Positions 8,176 through 16,866 of a stretch of DNA of 64,000 nt are shown here, piece by piece. Origin of the DNA: Stenotrophomonas maltophilia (GTDB lineage: Bacteria; Pseudomonadota; Gammaproteobacteria; Xanthomonadales; Xanthomonadaceae); contig DEVL01000003.1 in the NCBI GenBank assembly GCA_002363385.1, positions 1,553,189-1,617,188 of the forward strand, written 5' to 3'. The notes under the pieces were generated by a model. That model searched no databases. It had not been told where the DNA came from and saw nothing but the letters and a program-made list of their open reading frames with translations. The translations under genes were made by a program, and so were the position numbers. Every line of letters starts with the position of its first letter. The first letter of the stretch is position 1.

Positions 8176-8919
8176 TCACTCATCCGCATCGCGCTCATCC
8201 CATCCATCACCATCCCATTGCTGCGGTTCGGCGATGGCTGCGGTGGCGTCCGGATCGACAGGCTCCAACAGGGTGTAATCGTCACGCGAAGGATCACGGA
8301 CTGCGCGGCTGACCGGATAGGCCTCCAGCGCTGGGGTGGATGTGCGGGCATGCAATGCCGCAGGTGTCTTGAAGGCGCCACTCAACCACTCCAGTGCGGT
8401 GGCTGGCGCGATGAATATCGGTCCGTCCGGTGTGAGTGGGAAGGGGATCGCGTTGTTCGGTCCGGTCAACACCGTAAAGCTGTCCAGCTGCTGGCCATCT
8501 TCGTTTTCCCAGTGCTCCCACAGCCCCGCTGCGAGCAGGGCCAGGCCGTCCTTGCGCTGCACGAACAGTGGCCAGGGTGGCCGGCGCTCCCTGTCCCATT
8601 TGTAGTAGCCGGTCACGGGCAGCACGCAGGGGCGCTGCGCCCATGCCTGCGCGAAGATCCTGCTTCGCGGCGCGCGATCAAGGCGCGCGGTGACCGTTGT
8701 GTACGGGGTGGCGGGTTCCTTCGACCAGCGTGGCACCAGGCCCCACACCATGTCCGCCACCACGATGGTCCCATCGTGGTCACGTGCGATCAGCGCGGCG
8801 ACGCCGCCTTTGGCGATGTTGTAGTGGTCTGGCGCGGTCGCCAGAGCGCGGGCAAGCGCCCTCGGGAGTCCCTCAGGAAGCGACTCTGTGTCAGCAATGG
8901 CTTGTGCAAAACGGCGCAT
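8176..8919 (-). CDS. SRAP-fold (YedK/HMCES-like) protein lacking all catalytic residues
   Basis: The 247-residue protein follows the SRAP family throughout: RFAQ at the N-terminus, YNIAKG, MVWGLVPRW, SRIFAQAW, PCVLPVTGYYKW, TGPNNAI and YPVSRAV. The DNA-protein crosslinking residues of E. coli YedK are all changed: Cys2 is Arg2, the Asn of the NAR motif is Thr77, the Glu of the FEW motif is Lys107, and the HDR motif that supplies the catalytic His is replaced by PLTPDGP. The conserved frame and core motifs argue against decay. It could be a DNA-binding or regulatory pseudoenzyme. No second SRAP gene is in the window. Confidence 0.85.
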   Translation of the reverse strand: MRRFAQAIADTESLPEGLPRALARALATAPDHYNIAKGGVAALIARDHDGTIVVADMVWGLVPRWSKEPATPYTTVTARLDRAPRSRIFAQAWAQRPCVLPVTGYYKWDRERRPPWPLFVQRKDGLALLAAGLWEHWENEDGQQLDSFTVLTGPNNAIPFPLTPDGPIFIAPATALEWLSGAFKTPAALHARTSTPALEAYPVSRAVRDPSRDDYTLLEPVDPDATAAIAEPQQWDGDGWDERDADE

Positions 8920-8958
8920 GGCGTTGGCTCATGGCCCCGGATTCCGGGGCCGCTTCGC

Positions 8959-9219
8959 TCAGAGCAGGGCGACGCTGGAAGTCTGCGGCGCCATGTCGTT
9001 GCGGGCATCCAGCCGTGCGTGGCTGATCGCCTGGTGCGAGCCACAGTGATGGCAGCGGAACAGCGCGCCGCCGGGCAGGTGGATCAGGCTGGCATCGGCC
9101 GAGGAGGTGGTGCCGCAGGGGCCACATTCGACGGTCAGCGCGATGATGCGTTCGACCGCGCCTGCGTAGGAGTAGGCGGCCTCGAAGGCATGGACAACGA
9201 AGGGACGTGCATGGGGCAT
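8959..9219 (-). CDS. small zinc-ribbon-like protein, unknown function
   Basis: The 86-residue product has two CxxC pairs (Cys32/Cys35 and Cys56/Cys59) separated by about 20 residues, a spacing suited to a zinc ribbon. It lies 39 bases upstream of the SRAP-fold gene on the same strand and may be co-transcribed with it, suggesting a nucleic-acid-related role, but this is inference. I do not recognise a named family. Confidence 0.65.
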   Translation of the reverse strand: MPHARPFVVHAFEAAYSYAGAVERIIALTVECGPCGTTSSADASLIHLPGGALFRCHHCGSHQAISHARLDARNDMAPQTSSVALL

Positions 9220-9295
9220 CGTTGGTCCTGAGGGAGTGGGGTGGAGTGAGCATCCACCGGCGGCTGTGATGGTGTCGTGCTGGTGTTCGTGCGTT

Positions 9296-10255
9296 TCAGG
9301 TTGGAGAGTGGGGATCCCCCAACGCCGCCTTGCGCGCCTGGAACACCTCCGGCGTCTGCGGCTTCACGAACAGTGCCACCAGTTCCGGATACTCCGCTTT
9401 CACCGCCTTTTCGATACGCGTGATGCACGCCTCGATCTGCGGCGTCGTCCGATCATCCTCGAACTCCGCGCTCAGCATCGCGACCACCTGGTCCGGGCCC
9501 ATCTGCATGGTGGTCACACCATTGGCGCGGCGCAGATCGGCATCCCCGGTGGCCACGGCGAGGATGCGCTTGGCCACGCTGGGGTGCGCAGGCTCGCCCA
9601 CCAGCAGGCCCTTGGTTTCGCGCGCCAGCAGGAAGGCGGTGACGGCCAGCACGCCGGCAATGCACAGCGAGGCCACGCCATCCAGGATCGGCATGTCCAG
9701 CAGTTGCGCGGCCAGCAGGCCGATCAGTGCGAAGCCCAGGCCGAGCAGGGCCGCGCTGTCCTCCAGCAACACCGTGAAGGTGGACGGATCCTTGCTGCGG
9801 CGGAAGGCCTCGAAGTAACCCATCGCGCCTTTGGTGGCGCGGAACTCGCGCAGCGCGATCCACCAGGAGGTGCCCTCGAACACGAGGGAAACGCCCAGCA
9901 CGACGTAGCTGATCAGGTGATTGGTGGCTGGCTCCGGGTTGCGGATGTGCTGGATGCCTTCATAGGCCGAAACGCCCGCACCCGCGGCAAACACCAGCAG
10001 CGCGACGATGAAGCTCCAGAAGTACAACTCACGCCCGTAACCGAACGGATGGGTGGTGTCAGGCTTCTGCTCGGCCCGGCGCAGGCCGTACAACAGCAGC
10101 AGCTCGTTGATGGTGTCCACCAGCGAGTGCACGCCCTCGCTGAGCATCGCTGAACTGCCCGAGATGCCGGCGGCGATGAACTTGGCGATGGCGATGGCCA
10201 GGTTGCCGGCGAGGGCGGCGTAGATGACGAGACGGGAGCCGGTTGGCTTGGCCAT
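9296..10255 (-). CDS. cation diffusion facilitator (CDF) family metal transporter
   Basis: The 319-residue protein has six membrane segments. TM2 carries the metal-site motif HSLVD (His43-x3-Asp47) and the region after it contains THPFGYGR, a CDF hallmark. In TM5 the usual HxxxD is replaced by a Glu165-Asp166 pair (LLEDSAALLGL), the pattern of the ZnT9-like CDF branch. A cytoplasmic domain of about 90 residues follows. It probably exports a divalent metal such as Zn, Fe, Co or Mn by proton antiport; the metal cannot be fixed from sequence. Confidence 0.85.
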   Translation of the reverse strand: MAKPTGSRLVIYAALAGNLAIAIAKFIAAGISGSSAMLSEGVHSLVDTINELLLLYGLRRAEQKPDTTHPFGYGRELYFWSFIVALLVFAAGAGVSAYEGIQHIRNPEPATNHLISYVVLGVSLVFEGTSWWIALREFRATKGAMGYFEAFRRSKDPSTFTVLLEDSAALLGLGFALIGLLAAQLLDMPILDGVASLCIAGVLAVTAFLLARETKGLLVGEPAHPSVAKRILAVATGDADLRRANGVTTMQMGPDQVVAMLSAEFEDDRTTPQIEACITRIEKAVKAEYPELVALFVKPQTPEVFQARKAALGDPHSPT

Positions 10256-10562
10256 GGCGGAGCGCAGGGGAGGGGGAGAAGCGCATCATCCTCAACCGGC
10301 TGTCCCGGCCGCGTGCAGGCCGTGGCCGGACGGGCATCGGCGCGGGGATTCCACCGGCCACCGCGTTGACGCAGAATTGCAGGCGGTGGCGTAGATTGCT
10401 CCTCCGTTACGGTCGGCCGCCCGCTGCCCGCTGCCCGCCGCTACGTCCCGCGCTCTGCAATGCCTTCCGTTCAAGGTCTGGTGCCCCGATGATGTCTGTC
10501 CGTCCCTTCTCTGTCGCGCCGGTGCGCGGTGCGCGCATACCGCCGATGCCGTGGGGGTCTGC

Positions 10563-13457
10563 GTGAGCGGACGGGCAGGGCGTTTCCCGGGCGGCACCGG
10601 TCCGCTGGCCGAGCAGGTGCGGGCATTCGATTGGCAGGCCACGCCCGTAGGGCCAATCGAAACCTGGCCCGGGGCGCTTCGCAACGCCATCAACCTGATC
10701 TTGGCCTCGCCCGAGAGCATGTATGTGGTCTGGGGCGAGGATCTGACGTTCTTCTTCAACGACGCCTACAGCCCGATTCTGGGGCCTCGATTGGAGGGAG
10801 CGCTGGGCGCCCCGCTGAGGCAGCTGTGGGCTGATGCCTGGGATGCGGTGCGAGTCCCGATCGAGGCGGCATTTGCGGGCAGCGCGTCGCGCTACGAGAA
10901 CCTGCCCATTTCCATGAGCCGCCGCGGTGAGCCGGAAGATACCTGGTGGACCTTTTCCTTCTCGCCGATCTATCTGGACGACGGCAGCGTAGGCGGTGCG
11001 TTCTGCGTGACCAACGAGGTCACCGACATCATCGTGGCCCAGCAGCGCCTGGCCCGTGAGAACGAGCGTCTCATCGCACTGTTCGACAAGTCGCCGATGT
11101 TCATGGCGTTCCTGAGTGGGCCTGAGCATCGCGTGGAGCTGGCCAATCCCGGTTACGAGCGGCTGGTCGGCAACCGCCACGTGCTTGGCAAATCGATTCG
11201 CGAGGCGCTGCCGGAGATCGTCGAGCAGGGCTTTCTGCCGATCCTGGATGAGGTGTATCGCACCGGCAAGCCGTACATCGGCAACGAAGTGGTGTACGAC
11301 GCGCCCTTCCCATCCGATCCGTCGTCGGCCAGGCGCATGCTGGACATCGTGTTCCAGCCGGTGGCCGGCGAGGATGGCAGCACCGCCGGTGTCTTCGTGC
11401 AGGGCCTGGACGTCACCTCGCACATCGAGCTGCAGCGCTCGATGCGGCGGGTGGAGGCGCGCAATCGCCAGATCATCGACAGTGCCAAGGACTACGCGAT
11501 CGTGGCCTCCGATCTGGAGGGCAGGGTGACCCTCTGGAACGCGGGTGCCGAGCACATCTTCGGTTGGACCGAAGCCGAGATGCTGGGCCAGAACGTCGAG
11601 GTGATCTATACACCGGAGGACATCCAGGCCGGGCGTCTCCATCACAATCGCGTCGTCTCGATCGAATCGGGCGGTGTCAGCGGCGAGCGTTGGTTGATGC
11701 GCCGGTCCGGGGAGCGTTTCTGGGCCAATGGCGCGATGACCGTGCTGCGCGGCGAAGATGGCGCAGTGCTGGGTTTCGTCAAGGTGTTGGGTGACCGTAC
11801 CGAGGAACAACGGGCCAGTGCCGCGCTGGTACACAGCGAGCGCCGCCTGGGCGCGCTGGTGAGTGCGTCCTCCGAGTCGCTGTATGCGGTCACCGCCGAC
11901 TGGCGTGAGATGCGGCAGATCCTGGCCACGGGCGAGGAGCCGGCCAGTGAAGGTTTCCCGGCGATCACCGATTGGCGGGACAAGTATGTCCATCCGGATG
12001 ACATGCGCCTGCTGGAGCAGGCAATCGCACGTGCGATGGAGCATCGTCAGCCGCTGGAACTGGAACACCGCACGTTGCGCGCGGACGGCAGCGTGGGCTG
12101 GGTGCAGATGCGGGCGGTACCTTTGCTGGATGCTGCGGGCGATGTAACCGAGTGGTTCGGCACCGCCGCCGATGTGACCGAGCGTCGCCTGGCCGAGGAA
12201 CAACTGCGTGAGCTGACCTTGACCCTGGAAGAGCGCGTGCAGGCCCGCAGCGCCGAGCTGCAGGTGGCCGAGGAGCGGTTGCGGCAGAGCCAGAAGATGG
12301 AGGCGGTCGGCCAGTTGACCGGCGGCCTGGCGCATGACTTCAACAATCTGCTGACCGCCATCTCGGTGGGCCTGGAACTGCTGGAGCTGCGTATCGATCA
12401 GCGGCGTTATGACGATGTGGGGCGCTACCTGGAGATGGCGCAGTCCAGTGCCTCGCGCGCCACCGCGCTCACCCAGCGTCTGCTGGCCTTCTCACGCCGG
12501 CAGACGCTGGCGCCGACGGCGGTGGTGGCCGATGCGATGGTGCGCGGCATGCTGGATATCATTTCCCGAACGCTGGGGCCCTCGATCTCGATCTCCACGC
12601 AGTTGGATTCCGATCCCTGGGCGGTGCTGGTCGATGTGCCACAGATGGAGAATGCGTTGTTGAACCTGTGTATCAACGCGCGTGATGCGATGCCTGACGG
12701 CGGGCCGCTCATCATCAGTACTGCGAACGTCACGGTGCGGGGGGCGGCAGCGGCAGCGCTGGATACACCGCCGGGTGACTACATCCGCCTGGCAGTGAAA
12801 GATGCCGGTACGGGAATGGACGCGGCGGTCATCGAAAAGGTGTTCGAGCCGTTCTTCACCACCAAGCCGATCGGCCAGGGCACCGGGTTGGGGTTGTCGA
12901 TGATCTACGGGTTCACCCGGCAATCCGGCGGGCAAGTGAGGATCGATTCGCAGGTCGGGCAGGGCACGACCGTGGAGCTGTATCTGCCGCGGTTCCTTGG
13001 TGAAGCGGTGGATGAGACGGCAGAGGAACGCACACAGGATATGAATTCAGGAGTGTCGCCGAGCGTCGGGACGATTCTGGTCGTCGAGGACGAGGAGGCG
13101 ATCCGCGCGCTGCTGACCGAGGTGCTGGGTGGGGCCGGGTATCGGGTCCTGCAGGCACCGGAGGGCGGGCAGGCGATCGAGGTGCTGCGCTCGGAGGAGA
13201 CCATCGATCTGCTGATCACCGATGTCGGCCTGACCGGTGGGCTCAACGGTCGTCAGGTCGCTGATGCCGGGCGTCAGGTTCGCCCGGGGCTGCCCGTGTT
13301 GTTCATCACCGGCTATGCGGCGTCGGCGGCCGTAGGCGCGGGGCAGTTGGAGGAGGGTATGGAGGTGCTCACCAAGCCGTTCACCACTACCGAACTGGAG
13401 CGCAGGACGCGTGCATTGCTGTCTGCTGCCGGCGCAGAACGCATTCCGGGCACCTAG
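10563..13457 (+). CDS. multi-PAS hybrid sensor histidine kinase with C-terminal receiver
   Basis: The 964-residue soluble protein has four PAS-type sensor regions (about residues 15-165, 170-300, 305-425 and 430-560), a short coiled coil, a HisKA H-box (GQLTGGLAHDFNNLL), an ATPase domain (N box NLCINARDAMP; G box GTGLGLSMIYGF) and a receiver (TILVVEDEE, phospho-acceptor Asp in LLITDVGL). GTG 10563 is preferred over GTG 10551 because GGGGGT sits 4 bases before it. No membrane segment is seen, so it senses a cytoplasmic signal. Its stop overlaps that of the convergent receiver gene in a CTAG. Confidence 0.9.
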   Translation: MSGRAGRFPGGTGPLAEQVRAFDWQATPVGPIETWPGALRNAINLILASPESMYVVWGEDLTFFFNDAYSPILGPRLEGALGAPLRQLWADAWDAVRVPIEAAFAGSASRYENLPISMSRRGEPEDTWWTFSFSPIYLDDGSVGGAFCVTNEVTDIIVAQQRLARENERLIALFDKSPMFMAFLSGPEHRVELANPGYERLVGNRHVLGKSIREALPEIVEQGFLPILDEVYRTGKPYIGNEVVYDAPFPSDPSSARRMLDIVFQPVAGEDGSTAGVFVQGLDVTSHIELQRSMRRVEARNRQIIDSAKDYAIVASDLEGRVTLWNAGAEHIFGWTEAEMLGQNVEVIYTPEDIQAGRLHHNRVVSIESGGVSGERWLMRRSGERFWANGAMTVLRGEDGAVLGFVKVLGDRTEEQRASAALVHSERRLGALVSASSESLYAVTADWREMRQILATGEEPASEGFPAITDWRDKYVHPDDMRLLEQAIARAMEHRQPLELEHRTLRADGSVGWVQMRAVPLLDAAGDVTEWFGTAADVTERRLAEEQLRELTLTLEERVQARSAELQVAEERLRQSQKMEAVGQLTGGLAHDFNNLLTAISVGLELLELRIDQRRYDDVGRYLEMAQSSASRATALTQRLLAFSRRQTLAPTAVVADAMVRGMLDIISRTLGPSISISTQLDSDPWAVLVDVPQMENALLNLCINARDAMPDGGPLIISTANVTVRGAAAAALDTPPGDYIRLAVKDAGTGMDAAVIEKVFEPFFTTKPIGQGTGLGLSMIYGFTRQSGGQVRIDSQVGQGTTVELYLPRFLGEAVDETAEERTQDMNSGVSPSVGTILVVEDEEAIRALLTEVLGGAGYRVLQAPEGGQAIEVLRSEETIDLLITDVGLTGGLNGRQVADAGRQVRPGLPVLFITGYAASAAVGAGQLEEGMEVLTKPFTTTELERRTRALLSAAGAERIPGT

Positions 13458-13831
13458 ACGAGCGCCCGCACGGAACTGAGCAATTGGCTGAGCGTGAACG
13501 GCTTGCGCAGCAGCTTGATGCCACAGGCCAGGAAGTCGGGGCGGGCACCCGCCTGACCGGCGTAGCCGGTGACCAGCAGGATCGGCATGGCCGGGTGGAG
13601 CGTGGTGGCGAGCGTGGCCAGGTCGCGGCCATCCATGCCGGGAAGCCCGACATCGGAGACGAGGAGATCGAACGGTCCTTGCTTCAGACACCCCAGCGCC
13701 GTTTCGGCATCGCCAACATCCAGGACATCAAAGCCGTCTTCGTTGAGGATGTCCTTGGTCATCTCGCGGATGGGTGCATCGTCTTCGACCAGAAGCACGC
13801 GGCATCGCGGGTGGTCTGTCACAACGGTCAT
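13454..13831 (-). CDS. single-domain response regulator (receiver only)
   Basis: From ATG 13831 the product is 125 residues: CRVLLVEDDAPI (acidic pair), LLVSDVGLPGMDG (phospho-acceptor Asp), LLVTGYAG and the Lys in LLRKPFTLSQL. There is no output domain. It lies 145 bases downstream of the phytochrome-operon hybrid kinase on the same strand. A partner such as one of the neighbouring kinases is likely, acting as a phosphate relay or sink. Upstream in-frame starts would add an unrelated N-terminus. Confidence 0.85.
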   Translation of the reverse strand: MTVVTDHPRCRVLLVEDDAPIREMTKDILNEDGFDVLDVGDAETALGCLKQGPFDLLVSDVGLPGMDGRDLATLATTLHPAMPILLVTGYAGQAGARPDFLACGIKLLRKPFTLSQLLSSVRALV

Positions 13832-13976
13832 CGCGGTCAAGCGTCCTCGTGGCATGCAGTGGTCTGCGTGGAGGTCCACCTTAGCGCCCGCGCCTGTTAG
13901 CCTGACGTGCACCGCGCGGAAGATCGGCGTCATGAGTCCCAGGAAGCTGCCCCCGTCGGCAGCTCCCATACACCGC

Positions 13977-16400
13977 TCAATTCAGCGCATTGCCCGAAGG
14001 GGCGCCGTCATCCTCGCGAAGCGCGCCGAGGATCGAGCGTGCCAGGTCGGTACGGGTAAAGGGTTTGGGCAGGATGGCGATGTTCCGGCCGACCGCGCCA
14101 CTGGCCTCGATATCGCGGGGATAGCCCGAGGTGAACAGCACCCGGAGGCCGGGCTGTTGGCCCAGTGCCTGCTTGGCCAGCGCCCAGCCGGACATGCCCG
14201 GCATCACGATATCCGAGAACAGCAGGTCCACCTCGGCTTCCGGGCGTTCGAGCAGGCGCAGTGCGGAGGGGCCATCGTGGGCCTCCAATACGCGGTAGCC
14301 GAGCTGGCGCAGCGTCTCTACGGTGTAGGCACGCACGTCGTCGTTGTCCTCGGCCACCAGAACGGTCGTCTCGTCCTGCGCCTCGTAGGCGTTCAGCGCC
14401 TGCTCGTCGGCGAGGCGCTCGCTGGGCAACGCCGCGGCCGAGCGCGGGAACAGCAGGGTGATCGTGGTGCCGGCGCCCTCGGTCGAATCCAGCAGCACAT
14501 GGCCGCCGGACTGCTTGGCAAAGCCATATACCATCGACAACCCCAGCCCGGTACCGCGGCCGACTTCCTTGGTGGTGAAGAACGGCTCGAACACCCGTGT
14601 CATCACCTCGGCCGACATGCCTTGGCCGGAGTCGCGGACCCGGACCATGGCGTACTGGCCGGCGGGCACGTCCGGATGCTGCGCGGCGTAATCCTCGTCC
14701 AGATGGATATTGTCGACCTCGATGGTGAGGCGGCCGCCCTCGGGCATCGCATCGCGTGCATTGACCGCCAGGTTGAGGACGGAGGCCTCCAGCTGGCTGG
14801 GGTCGATCTCCACGCACCAGATATCCGGGCTGTACACCATCTCGATCTGCACCAGCTCGCCCAACGAGCGCTGCAGCATGTCCTGCATGCCACGCAGCTG
14901 CTCGTTGAGATCCACCGGCATGTTCTTCAGCGGCTGCCGGCGCGAAAACGCCAGCAGGCGCTGGGTGACGTTGGCCGCGCGCATCACGCCCTTCATCGCA
15001 TTGTCCAGCGAGCGCGACGAATTGCCGGCCGTGTCGCCCAGCCGGTCGGTCAACATCTTGGCGTACTCGATGTTGCCGGCGATGACGGTCAGGATGTTGT
15101 TGAAGTCGTGCGCGATGCCGCCGGTCAGCTGGCCGACCGCCTCGATCTTCTGGCTCTGCCGCAGCGCCTCTTCGGCCTGGCGACGGGCCGTGGTTTCCAC
15201 CGCTTCAGACACCACGGCGGTGATCTGGCCGTTGTGATCGAGCAATGGCCGGAAGGAAAACTCGAAGGCGCGTTTGCCGGTCGGCAGGCGCAGTTCGAGC
15301 TCATGCCGGGAGGCAGTGCCCGCCGCCGCCTGATCAACGGCCGCGCAGACGACCTGGGGTATGCCGGGGGTATCGGCGAACCACGCCGACTCGCAGTACA
15401 CGGCGTCACGGACGTCCTCCTTGTCGGCCAGGATGGCAGCCAACGAGGCGGAGTTGGTGTCGATGATGCGCCCGTCCAGACTGAGCAGATTCTGGTGCTG
15501 GAAGCTGGACTCGAACAGCGCCTGCAGGCGACTCTCGCTGCGATGCAGTTCGGCGGTGCGCTCACCCACCTGGCGCTCGAGCGAGGCATTGCTGGCGGTC
15601 AACAGTGACTGCGCCAGTTTGAGCTCGCTGATATCGCGCGCCATGGCGTAATACCCCAGGACCGACCCATCCGGCGCCAGCTCGGGGACACAGTCGATCT
15701 GGGCGTGGCGTGGCTCGCCGATGCTGCGCCGGGACAGCATTTCGAAGCTGACTTTCTCCCCGCGCAGCACGCGCTCAAGGTGACGCTGCACCTCGGCGAA
15801 GCTCTCCTCGCCGATGACCTCGCGGGTGTGCCTGCCGACCAGGCTGTCCGGCGTCAGGCCATGCCATTCCACGTAGGCATTGTTGGCGAAGCGGAAGCGG
15901 TGGTCGTGCCCGAAGTAGGCGATCAGCGCCGGCAGCGAATCGGTGATCAGCCGCAGCCGCTGGTGGCTGTCGTGCAGCTCGGCCTCCACGCGCTGCAGGC
16001 GGCGGCGCTCGTCGGCTTCATGGATGGCCCGGACCACGGCATCGGGCAGGCGCTGCAGACGCGACTTGACCACGTAGTCGCGGGCACCGCGCTTGAGGGC
16101 TTTCACGGCAAGCTCTTCACTGAGCGTGCCGGAAACGAAAATGAAGGGAATCTCGGGGGCCAACTCGCTGGCCAGGGCGAGCGCGGCATCGCCGTCGAAC
16201 CCGGGCAGCACGTGATCGGCCAGGATCACATCGAAGCCGCCAGCGTCCAGCGCCTGGACCAGGCCATCGTGGGACCAGGTCCGTTCGAAGGTGAAGGGCA
16301 GGCCGGCGCGTCGCAGCTGGGCCGTGATCAGCTCGGCATCCAGCGCACTGTCTTCGACCATCAGAATCCTGATGGTCTTTGTTGTGGCAGCCTCAGCCAT
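13977..16400 (-). CDS. REC-PAS-PAS-histidine kinase-REC hybrid, third gene of phytochrome operon
   Basis: The 807-residue protein begins with a receiver (IRILMVEDSALDAEL; ILADHVLPGFDG), then two PAS regions (about 150-275 and 305-420) with coiled coils, a HisKA H-box (GQLTGGIAHDFNNIL), an ATPase domain (NLAVNARDAMP; GTGLGLSMVYGF) and a C-terminal receiver (VLVAEDNDD; LLFSDIVMPGMSG). The ATG at 16400 overlaps the end of the upstream receiver gene by 8 bases, so the two are translated together. With receivers at both ends it can be both target and source in a phosphorelay, probably fed by the phytochrome through the small receiver. Confidence 0.9.
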   Translation of the reverse strand: MAEAATTKTIRILMVEDSALDAELITAQLRRAGLPFTFERTWSHDGLVQALDAGGFDVILADHVLPGFDGDAALALASELAPEIPFIFVSGTLSEELAVKALKRGARDYVVKSRLQRLPDAVVRAIHEADERRRLQRVEAELHDSHQRLRLITDSLPALIAYFGHDHRFRFANNAYVEWHGLTPDSLVGRHTREVIGEESFAEVQRHLERVLRGEKVSFEMLSRRSIGEPRHAQIDCVPELAPDGSVLGYYAMARDISELKLAQSLLTASNASLERQVGERTAELHRSESRLQALFESSFQHQNLLSLDGRIIDTNSASLAAILADKEDVRDAVYCESAWFADTPGIPQVVCAAVDQAAAGTASRHELELRLPTGKRAFEFSFRPLLDHNGQITAVVSEAVETTARRQAEEALRQSQKIEAVGQLTGGIAHDFNNILTVIAGNIEYAKMLTDRLGDTAGNSSRSLDNAMKGVMRAANVTQRLLAFSRRQPLKNMPVDLNEQLRGMQDMLQRSLGELVQIEMVYSPDIWCVEIDPSQLEASVLNLAVNARDAMPEGGRLTIEVDNIHLDEDYAAQHPDVPAGQYAMVRVRDSGQGMSAEVMTRVFEPFFTTKEVGRGTGLGLSMVYGFAKQSGGHVLLDSTEGAGTTITLLFPRSAAALPSERLADEQALNAYEAQDETTVLVAEDNDDVRAYTVETLRQLGYRVLEAHDGPSALRLLERPEAEVDLLFSDIVMPGMSGWALAKQALGQQPGLRVLFTSGYPRDIEASGAVGRNIAILPKPFTRTDLARSILGALREDDGAPSGNALN

Positions 16401-16866
16401 CTTGTCTACTCTTCCCGCCAAACAGAGTGCCGTGGGGCGGGGGCTGGTTGGTGATGCCCCAGAACATGCCCAAGCCCTGGATGGCCTCGAGGAACTCCTT
16501 GAAGTCCACCGGCTTGACCACGAACGCGTTGACACCGAGCTCATAGCTGCGGATCAGGTCCTGCTCTTCGCGTGAGGAGGTCAGCATCACCACCGGGGTG
16601 CTGCTCAGCGCGCGGTCGGTGCGGATTTCCTTGAGCACTTCCAGGCCATTGAGCTTGGGCAGCTTCAAATCCAGCAGCACGACCACGGGCCCGCCGTGCA
16701 TGGCGCCTTCATAACGACCCTGGCAGCGGAGATACTCCAGCGCTTCCACGCCGTCGCGCACATGGGTCACATCATTGAGCAGCTGGCAGCGTGCAAGCGC
16801 TGCCATGGTCAATTCTGCGTCATTCGGGTTGTCTTCTACGAGCAGGATCGGTCGCAGATCTCTCAT
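16393..16866 (-). CDS. phytochrome-partner response regulator (Rcp1-like)
   Basis: The 157-residue single receiver has ILLVEDNPNDAEL, VVLLDLKLPKLNG (phospho-acceptor Asp), PVVMLTSS and VVKPVDF. The extended loop between the first two motifs, the PNDAEL start and the C-terminal EAIQGLG helix are those of the Rcp1-type regulators that pair with phytochromes. Its ATG overlaps the phytochrome stop (ATGA), so partnership with BphP is well supported. It lacks an output domain and must act by protein interaction or relay. Confidence 0.9.
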   Translation of the reverse strand: MRDLRPILLVEDNPNDAELTMAALARCQLLNDVTHVRDGVEALEYLRCQGRYEGAMHGGPVVVLLDLKLPKLNGLEVLKEIRTDRALSSTPVVMLTSSREEQDLIRSYELGVNAFVVKPVDFKEFLEAIQGLGMFWGITNQPPPHGTLFGGKSRQDG

